Shown here: positions 21,481-32,354 of the stretch, piece after piece | Layout: the number at the start of each line of letters is the position of its first letter | Numbering within the stretch: position 1 is the first letter of the stretch | Source: Gigaspora rosea | Lineage: Eukaryota > Glomeromycota > Glomeromycetes > Diversisporales > Gigasporaceae | DNA: 64,000 nucleotides | Assembly (NCBI GenBank): GCA_003550325.1 | Contig: QKWP01001105.1 | Span: 24,184-88,183 of the forward strand | Direction: 5' to 3' | The notes under the pieces: generated by a model | Told to the model about the DNA's origin: nothing | The model's input: the letters and a program-made list of their open reading frames with translations, nothing else | Databases searched by the model: none | Program-made: the position numbers and the translations under genes

Positions 21481-21810
21481 GGGCCACAGGCAAACTTCTT
21501 TTCGATGATGCCTGAAGAAACCATATAGTTCGTCATTTCGTCAGTGACGAAACATATGAGTTTCGTCATTTCGTCAACGGCAGAATAGGTTCGTCAGGAG
21601 CCCATAATTATAACCAAGGTGAAAAAAAGATTAGTAGCAGCTATCATTTCCCGGTCATGTGACTTTTATAGCATAAACCAACCATGTTTGAGATCAGGTG
21701 CAACGTGAAAATCAAACCAATAAAACATATCAGCGGATCGGCGTAATTGGGTAAATCGACCAATCATGATCGAGGATATCAAAAAAATTTTACACGAAAA
21801 TTTATTATAG

Positions 21811-21943
21811 AGCGAATTTTCACAAAAACGGCCTTTTTAACCAGCTTTGTATTTATAATTAAGTATGTAGAACATTATGAAATTCATGTATTTAATTATA
21901 AGCCAAAAGTAGGTTAAAAAGGCCATTTTTTTGAAAATTAGCT
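21811..21943. mobile_element. Hairpin MITE, 133 bp
   Basis: AGCGAATTTTCACAAAAACG with GCCTTTTTAACC is mirrored by GGTTAAAAAGGCC with GAAAATTAGCT. The complement continues inward (TATAATTAAGTA against TTTAATTATA). Nearly the whole element is stem; noncoding. Confidence 0.7.
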
Positions 21944-22239
21944 TTCTAATTTACCCTTGATAGTTACCAACCCATCTAACAATGCCCAACCCATCCTAAA
22001 ACGCCTGAGTATTTAACAAATGGTAAAAGTACTTCTTTCTACTGCTTAGCATAGCTCTTTTATTGAGTTTTTTTTTGTTTTTTTTTAACTTGTCTAGATG
22101 TCAAAAAAGCCCTTTTGTTAGTTGTAACAAGTGCTTTATTTGTTAGTTTTTTTAGCATCACTTAGGGGCAAATTTTCATGTAACAATTTATTGAAAAAAG
22201 GCCCAATAATGCTATCCACTAATATTACTAATAAATTGA

Positions 22240-22440
22240 ATAGTTAGGGTTTGGGTTGGTCACTTACCAAAATTTTGCAAAAAATTTTTTTGTTAATGCT
22301 CAGAAGATGATTTCATAGACAAAATTCAGAGTTATTAGTGATTTTTTATAAAAAATTATAAAAAGCATGATTTTTATGTACACCTAATCCTGAAATTCAA
22401 TTGGTTTGCACTATAATAAGTCACATGATTAGAAAATCTT
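22240..22440. repeat. Dispersed repeat, also at 62530-62700
   Basis: The blocks CCAAAATTTTGCAAAAAATT, TTTGTTAATGCTCAGAAGAT and ACACCTAATCCTGAAATTCAATTGG recur in the same order at 62530-62700. A related TIR element at 40601-40950 carries the same ACACCTGATCT block in both arms, suggesting these two are halves of that family. Confidence 0.55.
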
Positions 22441-22449
22441 TTGTGAAAA

Positions 22450-22601
22450 CCTTAAAATATACCTAAGGTATAGGCTTTTATTCTGTACCTTGATTTTAGT
22501 TTTTTAGTGTTAGGGTTAGTTAGCACATGATGTTTATTTTAAATTTAATTTATTATTTTTAATTATAGATTAAGAGCCTATACCCCAAGTATATTTTAAG
22601 G
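22450..22601. mobile_element. TIR MITE, 152 bp
   Basis: Left end CCTTAAAATATACCTAAGGT then ATAGGCT; right end read inward CCTTAAAATATACTTGGGGT then ATAGGCT. Terminal repeats are about 30 bp. The middle includes GTTAGGGTTAGTTAG. Noncoding. Confidence 0.75.
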
Positions 22602-22639
22602 ACACTCTATTTAGAGGGCCAGTCTACAGATACTAGGTG

Positions 22640-23026
22640 TCTAGAATTATGTGAAAGCATAATATGTGCATAATTTACCAATTTTTCGCATCACATATAC
22701 TTTGTATAATCAAGCAAAAAAAGCATAAATCACATAAATAGAATATAATTGGTTGTTGGGAGTATGTTAACTTCATTTGGCATTACTTTAAAATTTGTAA
22801 TTTGGGTAGCAAAAAGCAAGTTCTGAAAAGTTCTAATATAAAAAATAAATGAGAAGTAAAGTTTTCAGTAAAGTTGAAAAATTCTGAAGAATAGAACCAA
22901 TTACATATAGTTTACAACAATAAAAATTGCATAATTGATTGCATAATTTTAAATTTATTTTAATCCATTGCACAATCAACTTTAGTTTGGGCGCATAATT
23001 TACCTCATCACATTGCATAATTCTGG
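22640..23026. mobile_element. Inverted-repeat element with GCATAAT words
   Basis: TCTAGAATTATGTGAAAGC and ATAATTTACC at the left are mirrored by GGTAAATTATGCGCC and CCAGAATTATG at the right. The word GCATAAT/ATTATGC recurs through both arms. Similar words occur at 60040-60120. About 385 bp, noncoding. Confidence 0.55.
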
Positions 23027-23037
23027 ATACCCTAATG

Positions 23038-25091
23038 TAGTGTTCTGACTGGTGAGAAGGGGTAAATTTGACCCTATTGATATCTATAACGGCTATATAC
23101 TAATAACACTAACTAATTCAACTCTACAAGTGCTCAAGACTTCTAAACCTTGAGATGGTAGGCAGAAAGAGGTGAGGTTGATATGGTCCGGGTTTCAGGG
23201 TTCAGAGGTCTTGGAATTTGACTAAGCTAAGTATCTAACTACTTATTGTGCTTCTTGTATTTGATTATTCGTCCAATACTAATCTACTAAGTCTTTATCT
23301 TGTATAGGTTATGGGATACAAGGGTTTACTCTGAATCGGGGTTTCACTCACGATGTCACAGGTTATTTCAGCAATCTGGGCTTTAATTGAACTCCTACGA
23401 CAGCTGACAGCAGTCGGAAACTGGAATTTAAGAGTCACGGGGTAATAGATATCGGGTTGCTGATTGGTCTTCCAAGGTTGATCAATGATAAGTGACCACA
23501 GAGTTACTGATTGTTTGATAAATAAGGTAGCTAAGCCTTGCCTTATTTGTAGTAACAATAAAACAGGTGACTAACTAAGGTTTTTAGTATAAATAGGGGC
23601 AAGTACTACGACTTAGGTTCTTTTATTTTCTTTTGCAGGTAATACTATCGGGATAAATAGATGAAAAATAGACGGAAACTACACTACACAACACTTCTAC
23701 TCGAATTTCGAAAGTTAACTCTTAACAAAACTGGCAACAAGGTTTAATGATAATAACGAGAAGAATATCAGGACGATTTTTAGGGACAAGTTATTAACTA
23801 CTGGAGTTATCACTTCTACTATTATAGTTTCGAAGTATTAAACTCAACTGAGTCCTTAACTTTAACTCTTAGTTGTTTTTTATTAGATGCGACTGAACCA
23901 TCGCTTAAATACTTTTTACATTCTTATTTACACGCGGCTTAGACTACTGAACTTAGTGCATAAATGCGCGAAAGCGAATAAATGTAATTTAGTGAATAAA
24001 TGCGACAAAGCGAATAAATGTAATTTCGCGAATAAATGCAGGGGCGTTATACAGATAAGGAAATAATTTACTATTTCTATTTTTGGTCCTCATTCTTTTT
24101 ATACGTACTGACTAGTTGAATATATAGGGGGCTATGTATATCAGGCAAAGTGAAGAAGAAAAGAGAAAGAAAAAGAAAGAAAAAAAGAAAATAGAAAGAT
24201 AATAATAAAAAAACAGAAACTAATTTGATCACGGGTACAGGGAACCCTTCACACCGGGTAAGTATCACCCAGGTCTAGTGATGCCACCGAAATTGATTTT
24301 TGAAAAAGGTCTATTTCGTCTTCATTAGAGAAAATGAAAATTTTTTATAAGGAAAAACAAATAAAATTTATATAGATATATTCCTTATAATTTCATCTAT
24401 TCAAAAAAAGTATCAAATAATTTCGTCTTTCAAGTAAAATAGGTCAAAAACAATTTTGTCTTCAAATTTTAATTTCAGGTTTTAGAACCCGAAATGCTTT
24501 CGTCCTCATGTATACCCAGGTCACGCACGGGTGGGCGGGTGACCCAGATTGAATTATGGCCCACCTGAGTGGTCAACCCGCAGGTCACCCGCGGGTTACC
24601 CATGGGTCAACCCGCGAGTCACCTGTGGGTCAACCTGTGGGTCACCCACATGGGTGACCTATATGGGTTGGTTATAATTAGGGATGTTATCCTGCTTGCC
24701 GAAACTCAGTTTACCCTGCTCAGAACTGAACCCAATAGAACACGAGTTTTTGTAGTCACAAGATTTTTATTATTAAATCATGCTCCAAACGAGTTTGATA
24801 GATTGGTTGAACTGTAATGAAGATTAATAAATTGAATAAAAAACACTAACAGCAAATAAATGCAATAACATTAAATTTTACTTTTTTTTTAGAATTAGAC
24901 TGCCCACCCCTGGGTAACCCGTAGCAAAATTTTTTCTATTACCTAGTGTTCACCCGGATGACCCAGGTGGCCCACCCGCGAGTGACCCATAGCAGAATTT
25001 TTTATTACTAGTGTTCACTCGGGCGGGGTGACCTGGGTGACCCACTCGCGGGTGACCCGAGTTGGGATTTTTGTGATGGGTCAGAACACTA
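23038..25091. mobile_element. Composite hAT-like element, 2.05 kb
   Basis: The two ends match for 12 bases: TAGTGTTCTGACTGG at the left and TAGTGTTCTGACCC read inward from the right, the same ends as the element at 6135-6729. The flanks are CCCTAATG and CCTAATGG, sharing the 7-mer CCTAATG. GACCCG/CGGGTC arrays fill 24520-24670 and 24900-25085, near the right end only. The left part may hold an inserted old LTR (23069-24053), and 24145-24225 is purine-rich. No transposase frame is seen. Confidence 0.65.
23069..24053 (-). mobile_element. Possible old solo LTR of a retroelement
   Basis: Read on the minus strand it begins TGTATAACGCCCCTGC, a start often seen in fungal Gypsy-type LTRs, and includes tandem ATTTATTCGC words. 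It would end near 23069. No internal domain or second LTR is visible, and the flanks give no clear short duplication, so the call is tentative. If right, it is a fossil inside the hAT-like element. Confidence 0.3.
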
Positions 25092-25093
25092 CC

Positions 25094-27003
25094 TAATGGA
25101 CATGTACTATTTCACTTGATTTTACACTACTGATAATCACGTGATATTAGTATTAAAATAGAATTTTTCTAAATTTCTTGGCAATTTTCTTGATAACTAC
25201 CTAATTAAATTTAGTAAAAAACTTGCTTAAATCAATTATACGAATTTGTAATATTTATTTAAAAAAACTTCATGAATTTTATTAAGTAGTTGCTATAGCA
25301 AAAAATTTTTAAACTTTGAATAAAATTTTCCAACTATATCTATATAAATTTTTAAAATAACTTCTAGAATTAATAAAATTCATTTTTTTTATCAAATTCT
25401 ACTATATAGTTGTCAAGAAAATTTCATTTCAAGTTTAGGAAATTTTCTGTTATAGCTATTATTTTAAAGAATAGTAAACTTTGAACAAAATTTTTTGACA
25501 ACAATTCAATAGAATTTTATGAAATTTTTTTAAAATAAATTTTATTAATTCTATAGTGCTGGAAGCCTATACTCAATAGTTATATAGAGAATTTTAATAG
25601 TGTTTCAATTGTTTAAATAGCTATAACTTTTTATTTGAGGTTTTAAAAAATCTGACTAGTAATTTGTAGAGCTATATTAGCTCTATATGTGTACCAAATA
25701 TCTTTTAAAATCTTATTACTGTAAAGAGTTAATGCATTTTGAAAATTGAAATATTAGATATAAATTTATAAATTTACATATAAAATTTTAATTTTCAAAA
25801 TATATTAACTCTTTATACAGGTAGTAATAAGATTTTGAAAAAACATTTAATACACATATAGAGCTAATATAGTTTATATTTGGTACTTTTTCTCTGCACC
25901 CTCTGGTCTTTTTGAAATTTTAACAAAAGTGGGCTTTTTGGTTTACTCTCTCCAAAAGATCAGCAGTATTTACTTTTTTCAAATTGGAAATGCACTTTCT
26001 GAATTGGAATCAATATCATAAGTGAGGTCCATTACTATGTATGAAATAAACAAGAAGTGTGTATCAGAGGTCAAGAGGAATGATGTAATGAAATTTCTTA
26101 CTAGAGCATCCTTTAGCTATATAGATATTTTCTTTTTTTTTAATGTACATATAATAATTGGTATAAAGCATTTTTTATACAATACTATATAATTTTAATA
26201 GTCTTGCACAGGCATTAATAGTGCTATTATATTTTTCTTTCTTTTTGCTTTTTTTTTCTTTTTATTTTTATATTTGTATTGAATTTAGTTTCTTATTTAG
26301 GTAGCAGTTGATATTCCTTATTTTACTCTTCCTTTTATATTTTTTCTTTTTATTTGTTGTAATTTTTCTTTTAGTAGACCTTTTCTACTAGAGAAATTAG
26401 AAAAAAAAGTTTTAAAAAAAGACAATCTTAATATAGTAAGCATGTACTAGCTGGTGATAGGAGGAAACAAATTTTCATTAAGTTAATAATCTAAATTGAG
26501 GCAAAAAATTTACTAGGCAGATTATACCTGAATGTAAGTCAAATAAGTATTTTGTTATAGTAGAATATAATAAATACATCAATGCAGTTTCATATGATAA
26601 AGTTTACAGATACAGAAGGTAGAATTGCTAAATTAAAAAAAATACTCTGTATAACTATTGAGTATAGGCTTCCAGCACTATAGAAGTTGTTTAAAAAAAA
26701 TTTATATCAAATTCTATTAGATAGTAGTTGATAAATTTTTATTCAAAATTTAGAAATTTTTTGCTATAGAAAATTTTCAAACTTTAAGTAAGATTTTCTC
26801 AACAACTTCTTAAAGAATTTATAAACATTTTTTTAAATAAATATTACTAACTTATAAAATCGATTTAAACAAGTATTTACTAAATTCAATTAAATAGTTA
26901 TTGAGAAAATTAGCCAAGTTATTTAGAAAAATTCTACTTTAATACCCATATTATGTAATAATCAGTACATGTAAAATCACATAAAATGATATGTGTCCAT
27001 AGA
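25094..27003. mobile_element. Large inverted-repeat element, 1.9 kb
   Basis: The outer ends CTAATGGACATGTAC and (read inward) CTATGGACACATATC lead into imperfect arms of about 480-500 bp that share TAGAATTTTTCTAAAT, TTTTCTTGATAACTACCTAA and, at the inner edge, CTATAGTGCTGGAAGCCTAT with ACTCAATAGTTATA. The core (25600-26640) is pyrimidine-rich in its second half. It is related to 48540-49260 and 49720-49900 through blocks such as AAAAGATCAGCAGTATTTAC. Noncoding; fold-back type. Confidence 0.65.
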
Positions 27004-27089
27004 CTGGTTCACTATTTAAAATAAAAAAAGTAACTAATTATGTATAGTAGATTATTAACTGACCAATTGAAATTATAATATAGTACTTA

Positions 27090-28290
27090 TAATTTTCAAA
27101 GCTTTGAGTGAATATATCTCAACAATTAGTTAATAAATTTGATAAAACTTTTTATTTAAATTCTATGAATTTATATAATTTAAACAAAATAATTTTATCA
27201 AAATTGTTAAGTATAGTTGAGGTATTTTTATTCAAAGATTAAAAAATTTGGCATAACTCATATTTTAATAGATATTTAATGTTTATATAAAACTTGAATG
27301 AAGGTACATCATCAACTACCTAATAAAATTCAATAAAAATTTTTTATTTAAATTCCAAAAGTTCATAGTATTCAAATAAAAATTTTTATTAAATTTTATT
27401 AGATAGTAGTTGAGATACCTTCACTCAAACTTTATAAATATTTTGACTTTTTCTAAAACTTTGAGTAAAGGACTTGATAGCTTCAAATTCAATAAAAATT
27501 TTTTATTTGAATTCTATCAATATAAAAATTAAATAAAAAAAATTTATCAAATTTTATTAGCTAGTTATTAAGATAATTCATTTAAAAAAAGTTAAACCAT
27601 CTATCAAAATAAAGGTTTGTGCAAAGATATCTTAGCAACTATCTGATAAATTTAATAAATTTTTATTTAAATTTTACAGGTTTTTAGAATTCAAATAAAA
27701 AAATTTTTGAATTTGCTCAAGTGATTGTCTATATACAATTTAGACAGAATATAGATGAGATTTTCTGAACATGTGATGATCAAAAAATTTTTTATTTTTT
27801 GTTTAAGGTTAGGGTTTGAGTTTATATTAGAGTGTGAATTAAAAAGCTTTAGTAGTAAAATCACTCAATAAAAACTTTTTGTTAGAGCACTAAAAGTAAG
27901 TTCTTATGCTATTTTTTGAGTAACAAGCAATGTTTGACAAAGCAAATGTGGTTTGAATTTTTTTATTATCTAACATTACACCAAATCATGATTATCCATT
28001 GGATAATTTGCTGCAGTTCATCACATGTTCAGAAAATCTTAGCTACATCCTGGTGCATTTGTCTATATATCTTTAAAGTTTTGAAAAAAAGTTAAACCAT
28101 TTATAAAATGTATCAATTTTTTCAAAATTTGAGCAAAGATATCTCAATAGCCACCTAATCTATGAATTTTTTATTTAAATTCTATAAATATATAGAATTC
28201 AATTAAAAATGCTTTATTGAATTTTATCAAATTGCTATTAAAATATTTTTGATCAAAATTTGGAAAAAAATTAGACAAGCCATCCAAAAT
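27090..28290. repeat. Palindromic satellite (family B), period about 160-205 bp
   Basis: Units pair AAAGATATCTTAGCAACTAT with its mirror (TAGTTATTAAGATAATT and relatives) around a TTCTATAAATATATAGAATTC-like centre. Unit starts fall near 27111, 27290, 27465, 27618 and 28130. The plan is that of family A (3100-4690) and of 62760-64000, but sequence identity is low. A TIR element is inserted at 27737-28058. Confidence 0.65.
27737..28058. mobile_element. TIR element nested in palindromic satellite
   Basis: GATTTTCTGAACATGTGATGA at the left matches the reverse complement of TCATCACATGTTCAGAAAATC at the right. About 320 bp, noncoding, with GGTTAGGGTTTGAG inside. It splits family B satellite, so it came later. 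Confidence 0.6.
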
Positions 28291-29527
28291 TACAAAGCTT
28301 TTGGTTGTGATGGAGGCTTGGAGGTAATAGTTGTTCCCAGGAGTTGTTTGTATGCGATGGAATAAGTAAACAGGTTATTGTTGTCTATGGATTGTTGGCT
28401 AAACTGGTAATTGTTGGCCCTTGGTTGAGGGTACGCCAAGGGGACTAGTAGAGGCTTTTTCAAACAGTACTGTTCGTGGCACGCAAGCAGCATTGTAGGT
28501 ACAAAGAATCGCGAAGAAGACTAAAGCGCAGTAGTTCTTAATAACTCAGAAGGTATTTAAAGCCTGAATATTCGCACTATACCATTTCTTCAGACCATGA
28601 TGTCTTAGTTATAGTTATAGTTTTATAATAAGAATCGGACTCTCATTGTGTTGTATTTTAGCTTAATATATATTCGTTGTATTCTTTATTAGTATTTCGT
28701 TTTTATTCCATTGTTACATTGTTTTAGTGTAGTCTTTATTGATATTATTATAATAAATTACCCCGATGTTTAATTAATTACATTATATACATTGATCAAA
28801 GTAAGCGATAACCCGATCCTGATTAATTAATTCTCGTGACATCATAAACCCGTGTACGATCGATATAAATTTAAACCCAAGTGAACCATCGGAGCTAAAT
28901 TGGATTGATATCCACGATTGCTCTCCCAACCGATGGTCACAGTAGCATTAAATAAATTGGTAGAACAGTTGATCAGAGGGTTTAAATAGTAATCTTCTAG
29001 TAGATTGCAGGTATGGTAGCTAGTTAGGAACCCTGGGTAGACTACTTAAATAGGAAACCAAAAGCTGCATGTGTTGCTAGTTGTACTCTCATTAACTGTA
29101 AGGCCATTTGAAGTTATAATTTCATTTAATGAAGCTTAAGCATGTTGGGGAAGGGGCCAATTTAAACAAACATGTAAAAACAATCATAGTATTATTGGTT
29201 AACTTATAAACGCGTGACTTATTGGAATCCTAAGACGCAATGAACGTTCTGATTGTCTGTTAAATTTTAGGGGAAGCTCATTAAATGAAATTGTAAGTTA
29301 AACAGCCTAAAACATGCACGATATGTATATATCTTGATAATGGCAATAAATCCTGCCACTAGTGCGACCTTAAACTCTAAAAAAAAAAGAGTGCATCAAA
29401 AATATAGATATATACTGATTGACCATAACGAATACAGATAACATGATCAATAGCCGTTCGGGGCTGTTGCTTTTTTGAGACTTTTGATAACTCAGGTTGC
29501 CCGAAGTTATATTGCTCGGCCAAATTA
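28291..29527. other. Intergenic DNA, possible decayed retroelement
   Basis: Base composition is higher in GC than the flanking satellite. The run from about 28500 to 28800 looks LTR-like in texture, but I find no repeat partner, duplication or coding domain. Nothing is called with confidence. Confidence 0.35.
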
Positions 29528-29770
29528 GGCCAAACCAAATTGATTCTTTGTTTAACATAACATAAAATAACTGTAAAAGGAGGGTGGGGCATTGGAAAAA
29601 AACACAAAATAATAATACTGCAATTTTATTGGTTGATTTTACATATATTAGTTATATAAAATTTAAAAAATTGAAGGGGCAAATACTATTAATGTGTATT
29701 GGACATATATAAATTTTAAAAAATAGGGGGGAGGGGGTCATGTTAAACAAAGAATTAAATTGGTCTGGCC
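29528..29770. mobile_element. TA-flanked MITE, copy 1
   Basis: Ends GGCCAAACCAAATTGATTC and (inward) GGCCAGACCAATTTAATTC, followed on both sides by TTCTTTGTTTAACAT or close variants. TA dinucleotides flank both ends. The middle carries G runs (GGGGGGAGGGGGTCATG). The copy at 34731-34967 has the same order of blocks, by eye about 90% identical outside small indels. Confidence 0.85.
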
Positions 29771-30206
29771 TAAATAATCTAAATAATCTATACAGTAGTT
29801 AATTATTTACGATGATTCGTTCTACATATTATTTATTATTTACAGTGGCTCTGTTTACTTTTAGATCTTATTACTATTCGTGAAATATTTTTAAAATTAC
29901 ATTAAGATTACATAACTTATTTTATAATACGCTTACAAATTTGCACTTGAAGACGACCAGTATTATATTCAACTCAGGGTCGGACATAATGCAATTTGAA
30001 ATTATAATAGACTATGATGTTACATTGGTGGTGACACTCTTCATATTGAGTAATGTAATACTTTTGTAATTTGTGAATATCTTGACCTATGTATTACAAT
30101 AATGTATTGCGCAATGTTTACTTGGGACAATGTAGATTCTAGTAAATTTCTCAATATTTAAATTAACTGAAACAAACTTGAGTCTCTTAATTATGTAAAA
30201 ACCATT

Positions 30207-31649
30207 ATGATTTTAGAAAATTTTTTATCTTTTTTTGGAAATATCTTTTCTGAAACTTTATATAATTTAGATGAGGAATGTGTTGGTAATCTTATACAGA
30301 GAGATTACCCAACAATTGATCCATTAGGTTGCTATGTAAATGTTAACTCAACCGTGACCTTTAATGGCCTCTCCGATTTAAATATCTCAGATCCATATAA
30401 GGATCAAAATGGTCTTATGGACCCTGGGTTATGCATTACCCACTGTACCGATTACCTTTTTAAGTTTGTAGCACTTAGTAATGGAAGTGAATGTCGATGT
30501 GGAAAGTCAAAGAGTCTACAAGGATTTACTAAAGTAAACGACACAAATTGTAATATTACCTGTGTTGGTAATTCAAGTTACATATGTGGTGGTGCAAAAA
30601 GCTACATTATTTATGATGCTGAAACTAGCCTTCCAAGTCACAAACCACCTAATATAACTATCAATGAGAAACTTGCAATAATAAATAATCTTAAAAATGA
30701 TGATTTGTATTTAGGATGTATTAAAGAAAGTCCCTATTGTAATCAAAGAATGTTTAATGGAACATCACAAAATCTTCCAAATATGACAATAGATAAGTGT
30801 ATTGAAATTTGTGAGCAAAATAACTTTAAATATGTTGGGTTAGAAATAGGTACACAATGTTTTTGTACAAATAATTATAATAACGTAAATCAACTAGATA
30901 TATCAGAATGTAGTTCTAATTGTGGTGGTAATAACTCTCAAATTTGTGGAGGTCCTTTGGCAATTAGTGTATATAACATTTCTAAACTTGTCACGAATAC
31001 AACAGATATAGATAATACAAATAATGGAACAAATGCTATTTTGATCTCAGTATTAATAATTGTTATTGTTATCTTAATAGTTGGTTTGCTATTTTGTTTT
31101 AGACGTATAAGAAGTTCATATAATATAGATAATGGAGGAGAAGACATAAATTTGGACAATATTAGAAATAGGAATTTGAATGAAGGCGAAGGTCAAAATT
31201 TGGACAATATAAGAAATAGGAATTTAAACGAAGGCGAAGGTCAAAATTTGGACAATGTTAGAAATAAGAATTTAGATGAAAGCGAAGGTCAAAATTTGGA
31301 CAATGTTAGAAATAAGAATTTAGATAAAAGCGAATTTCAAAATATGGACAATGTTAGAAATGAGAATTTAGACGAAAGCGAATGTCAAATTTTGGACAAT
31401 ATTAAAAATAGGAATTTAGACGAAGACGAACGTCAAGATTTGGACAATGTTAAAAATAAGAACTTAGACGAAGGTGAAGGCCAAAATTTGGACAATGTTA
31501 GAAATAGTAACTTAGATGAAGGCGAAGGTCAAAATTTGGACAATGTTAGAAATAGGAGTTTAGGCGAAGGCAAAGGTCAAAATTCGGACGAGACCCATGA
31601 TAATGAAATTGAAAATTCATCGCACAGAACTCCTCCAAATGATTCATAA
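30207..31649 (+). CDS. Two-WSC-domain type I membrane protein with repeated acidic tail
   Basis: Single-exon frame of 480 residues. WSC domain 1 (about 39-137) has Cys at 42, 76, 80, 96, 98, 115, 119 and 127. WSC domain 2 (about 168-257) repeats the pattern (GCI, KCIEIC, QCFC, ECSSNC, ICGG). A helix at about 278-298 (ISVLIIVIVILIVGLLFCF) is followed by RRIR, the positive-inside rule for an inward tail. The tail (315-460) is nine copies of a 16-residue unit like NLDNVRNRNLDEGEGQ. WSC domains bind cell-wall glucans and occur in wall-stress sensors and secreted enzymes. A sensor or wall-anchor role is inference; the Ser/Thr mucin stalk of yeast Wsc proteins is absent. The N-terminus (MILENFLSFFGNIFS) is only a weak signal peptide, so an upstream exon is possible. 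Confidence 0.85.
   Translation: MILENFLSFFGNIFSETLYNLDEECVGNLIQRDYPTIDPLGCYVNVNSTVTFNGLSDLNISDPYKDQNGLMDPGLCITHCTDYLFKFVALSNGSECRCGKSKSLQGFTKVNDTNCNITCVGNSSYICGGAKSYIIYDAETSLPSHKPPNITINEKLAIINNLKNDDLYLGCIKESPYCNQRMFNGTSQNLPNMTIDKCIEICEQNNFKYVGLEIGTQCFCTNNYNNVNQLDISECSSNCGGNNSQICGGPLAISVYNISKLVTNTTDIDNTNNGTNAILISVLIIVIVILIVGLLFCFRRIRSSYNIDNGGEDINLDNIRNRNLNEGEGQNLDNIRNRNLNEGEGQNLDNVRNKNLDESEGQNLDNVRNKNLDKSEFQNMDNVRNENLDESECQILDNIKNRNLDEDERQDLDNVKNKNLDEGEGQNLDNVRNSNLDEGEGQNLDNVRNRSLGEGKGQNSDETHDNEIENSSHRTPPNDS
31149..31583 (+). repeat. 48-bp coding minisatellite, nine units, in the WSC gene
   Basis: The DNA repeats AATTTGGACAATGTTAGAAA, ATA(A/G)GAATTTAGA and CGAAGGCGAAGGTCA at a strict 48-bp period, keeping frame throughout. 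Units 1 and 2 are nearly identical at DNA level; middle units (near 31320-31440) differ more. Such arrays change length by slippage. Confidence 0.9.
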
Positions 31650-31691
31650 AGTTCCCGGCACATACACATGCGTGTCTAAATTGCACATATT

Positions 31692-31697
31692 AATAAA
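31692..31697 (+). terminator. Poly(A) signal candidate after the WSC gene
   Basis: AATAAA lies 43 bp after the stop codon. The motif is common by chance in AT-rich DNA; only the distance supports it. Confidence 0.3.
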
Positions 31698-32050
31698 ACG
31701 GTAATTACGGCATTTAGCAGTTGAAATTAGTCTTATATAGTGCCGAAATTAATTTTCATATTTGCCGAAATTATTGCCGAAACTCTTTTCATCAAAATAC
31801 ATAATAAATTATTGTTATTTCGGAGGGTTTCATATAAAAAATTTAGTAGTGTCAAAATGTTTGTCGAAAGCACTCTTTTTCAAAGATAATTTAGGAACAC
31901 ATATATACTGGCACAGCGAACTAAATCAATCATAAAATACATTTTGAGAATTATAAACTTCTCATATCCAACATTATATTAAAAATCTATTTCAGATATG
32001 ATATACAGCACTTTGAAAAAGCATAATTATCATAGAATATTTTTAGTAAC
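31698..32050. other. Intergenic DNA with a short GCCGAAAT word array
   Basis: Between 31700 and 31790 the words GCCGAAATT, GCCGAAAC and ACGGCATTT recur. The rest shows nothing. Confidence 0.5.
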
Positions 32051-32354
32051 TTTTTTAAATATAAATACCTAAAATTAATTCTTAATTTAATATTCCTCCC
32101 TCTCCATTTTCTGAGCTTCTCTCTTAAATTAAAAAAAAAACAGGAGTAACAAACTGATCAATATAATTATTGACATAACAATAGGTTTTTTTGATTTACA
32201 TTCTTTTAAATATAAGCTCCTAAAATTAATTCTTAATTTAATATTCTCCTCTCTCTATTTTCTGAGCTCCTCTCTTAAACTAAAAAAAAAACAGGAGTAA
32301 CAAACTGATCAATATAAAAATTGGCATAACAATAGGATTTTTTGATTTACATTC
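32051..32354. repeat. Tandem duplication, period about 151 bp
   Basis: Two adjacent copies share TAAAATTAATTCTTAATTTA, CAGGAGTAACAAACTGATCA and TTTTTTGATTTACATTC at an offset of 151 bp. They differ by about a dozen bases, so it is a local tandem duplication of moderate age. Confidence 0.8.

Noticed and set aside
24569-24817. Plus-strand open frame rich in Gly, Val and His over GACCCG words
   Set aside because: Its first half is the translation of the GC-rich word array; no start context and no domain.
29370-29607. Two overlapping minus-strand open frames
   Set aside because: They run into the MITE at 29528-29770 and have no protein-like features.
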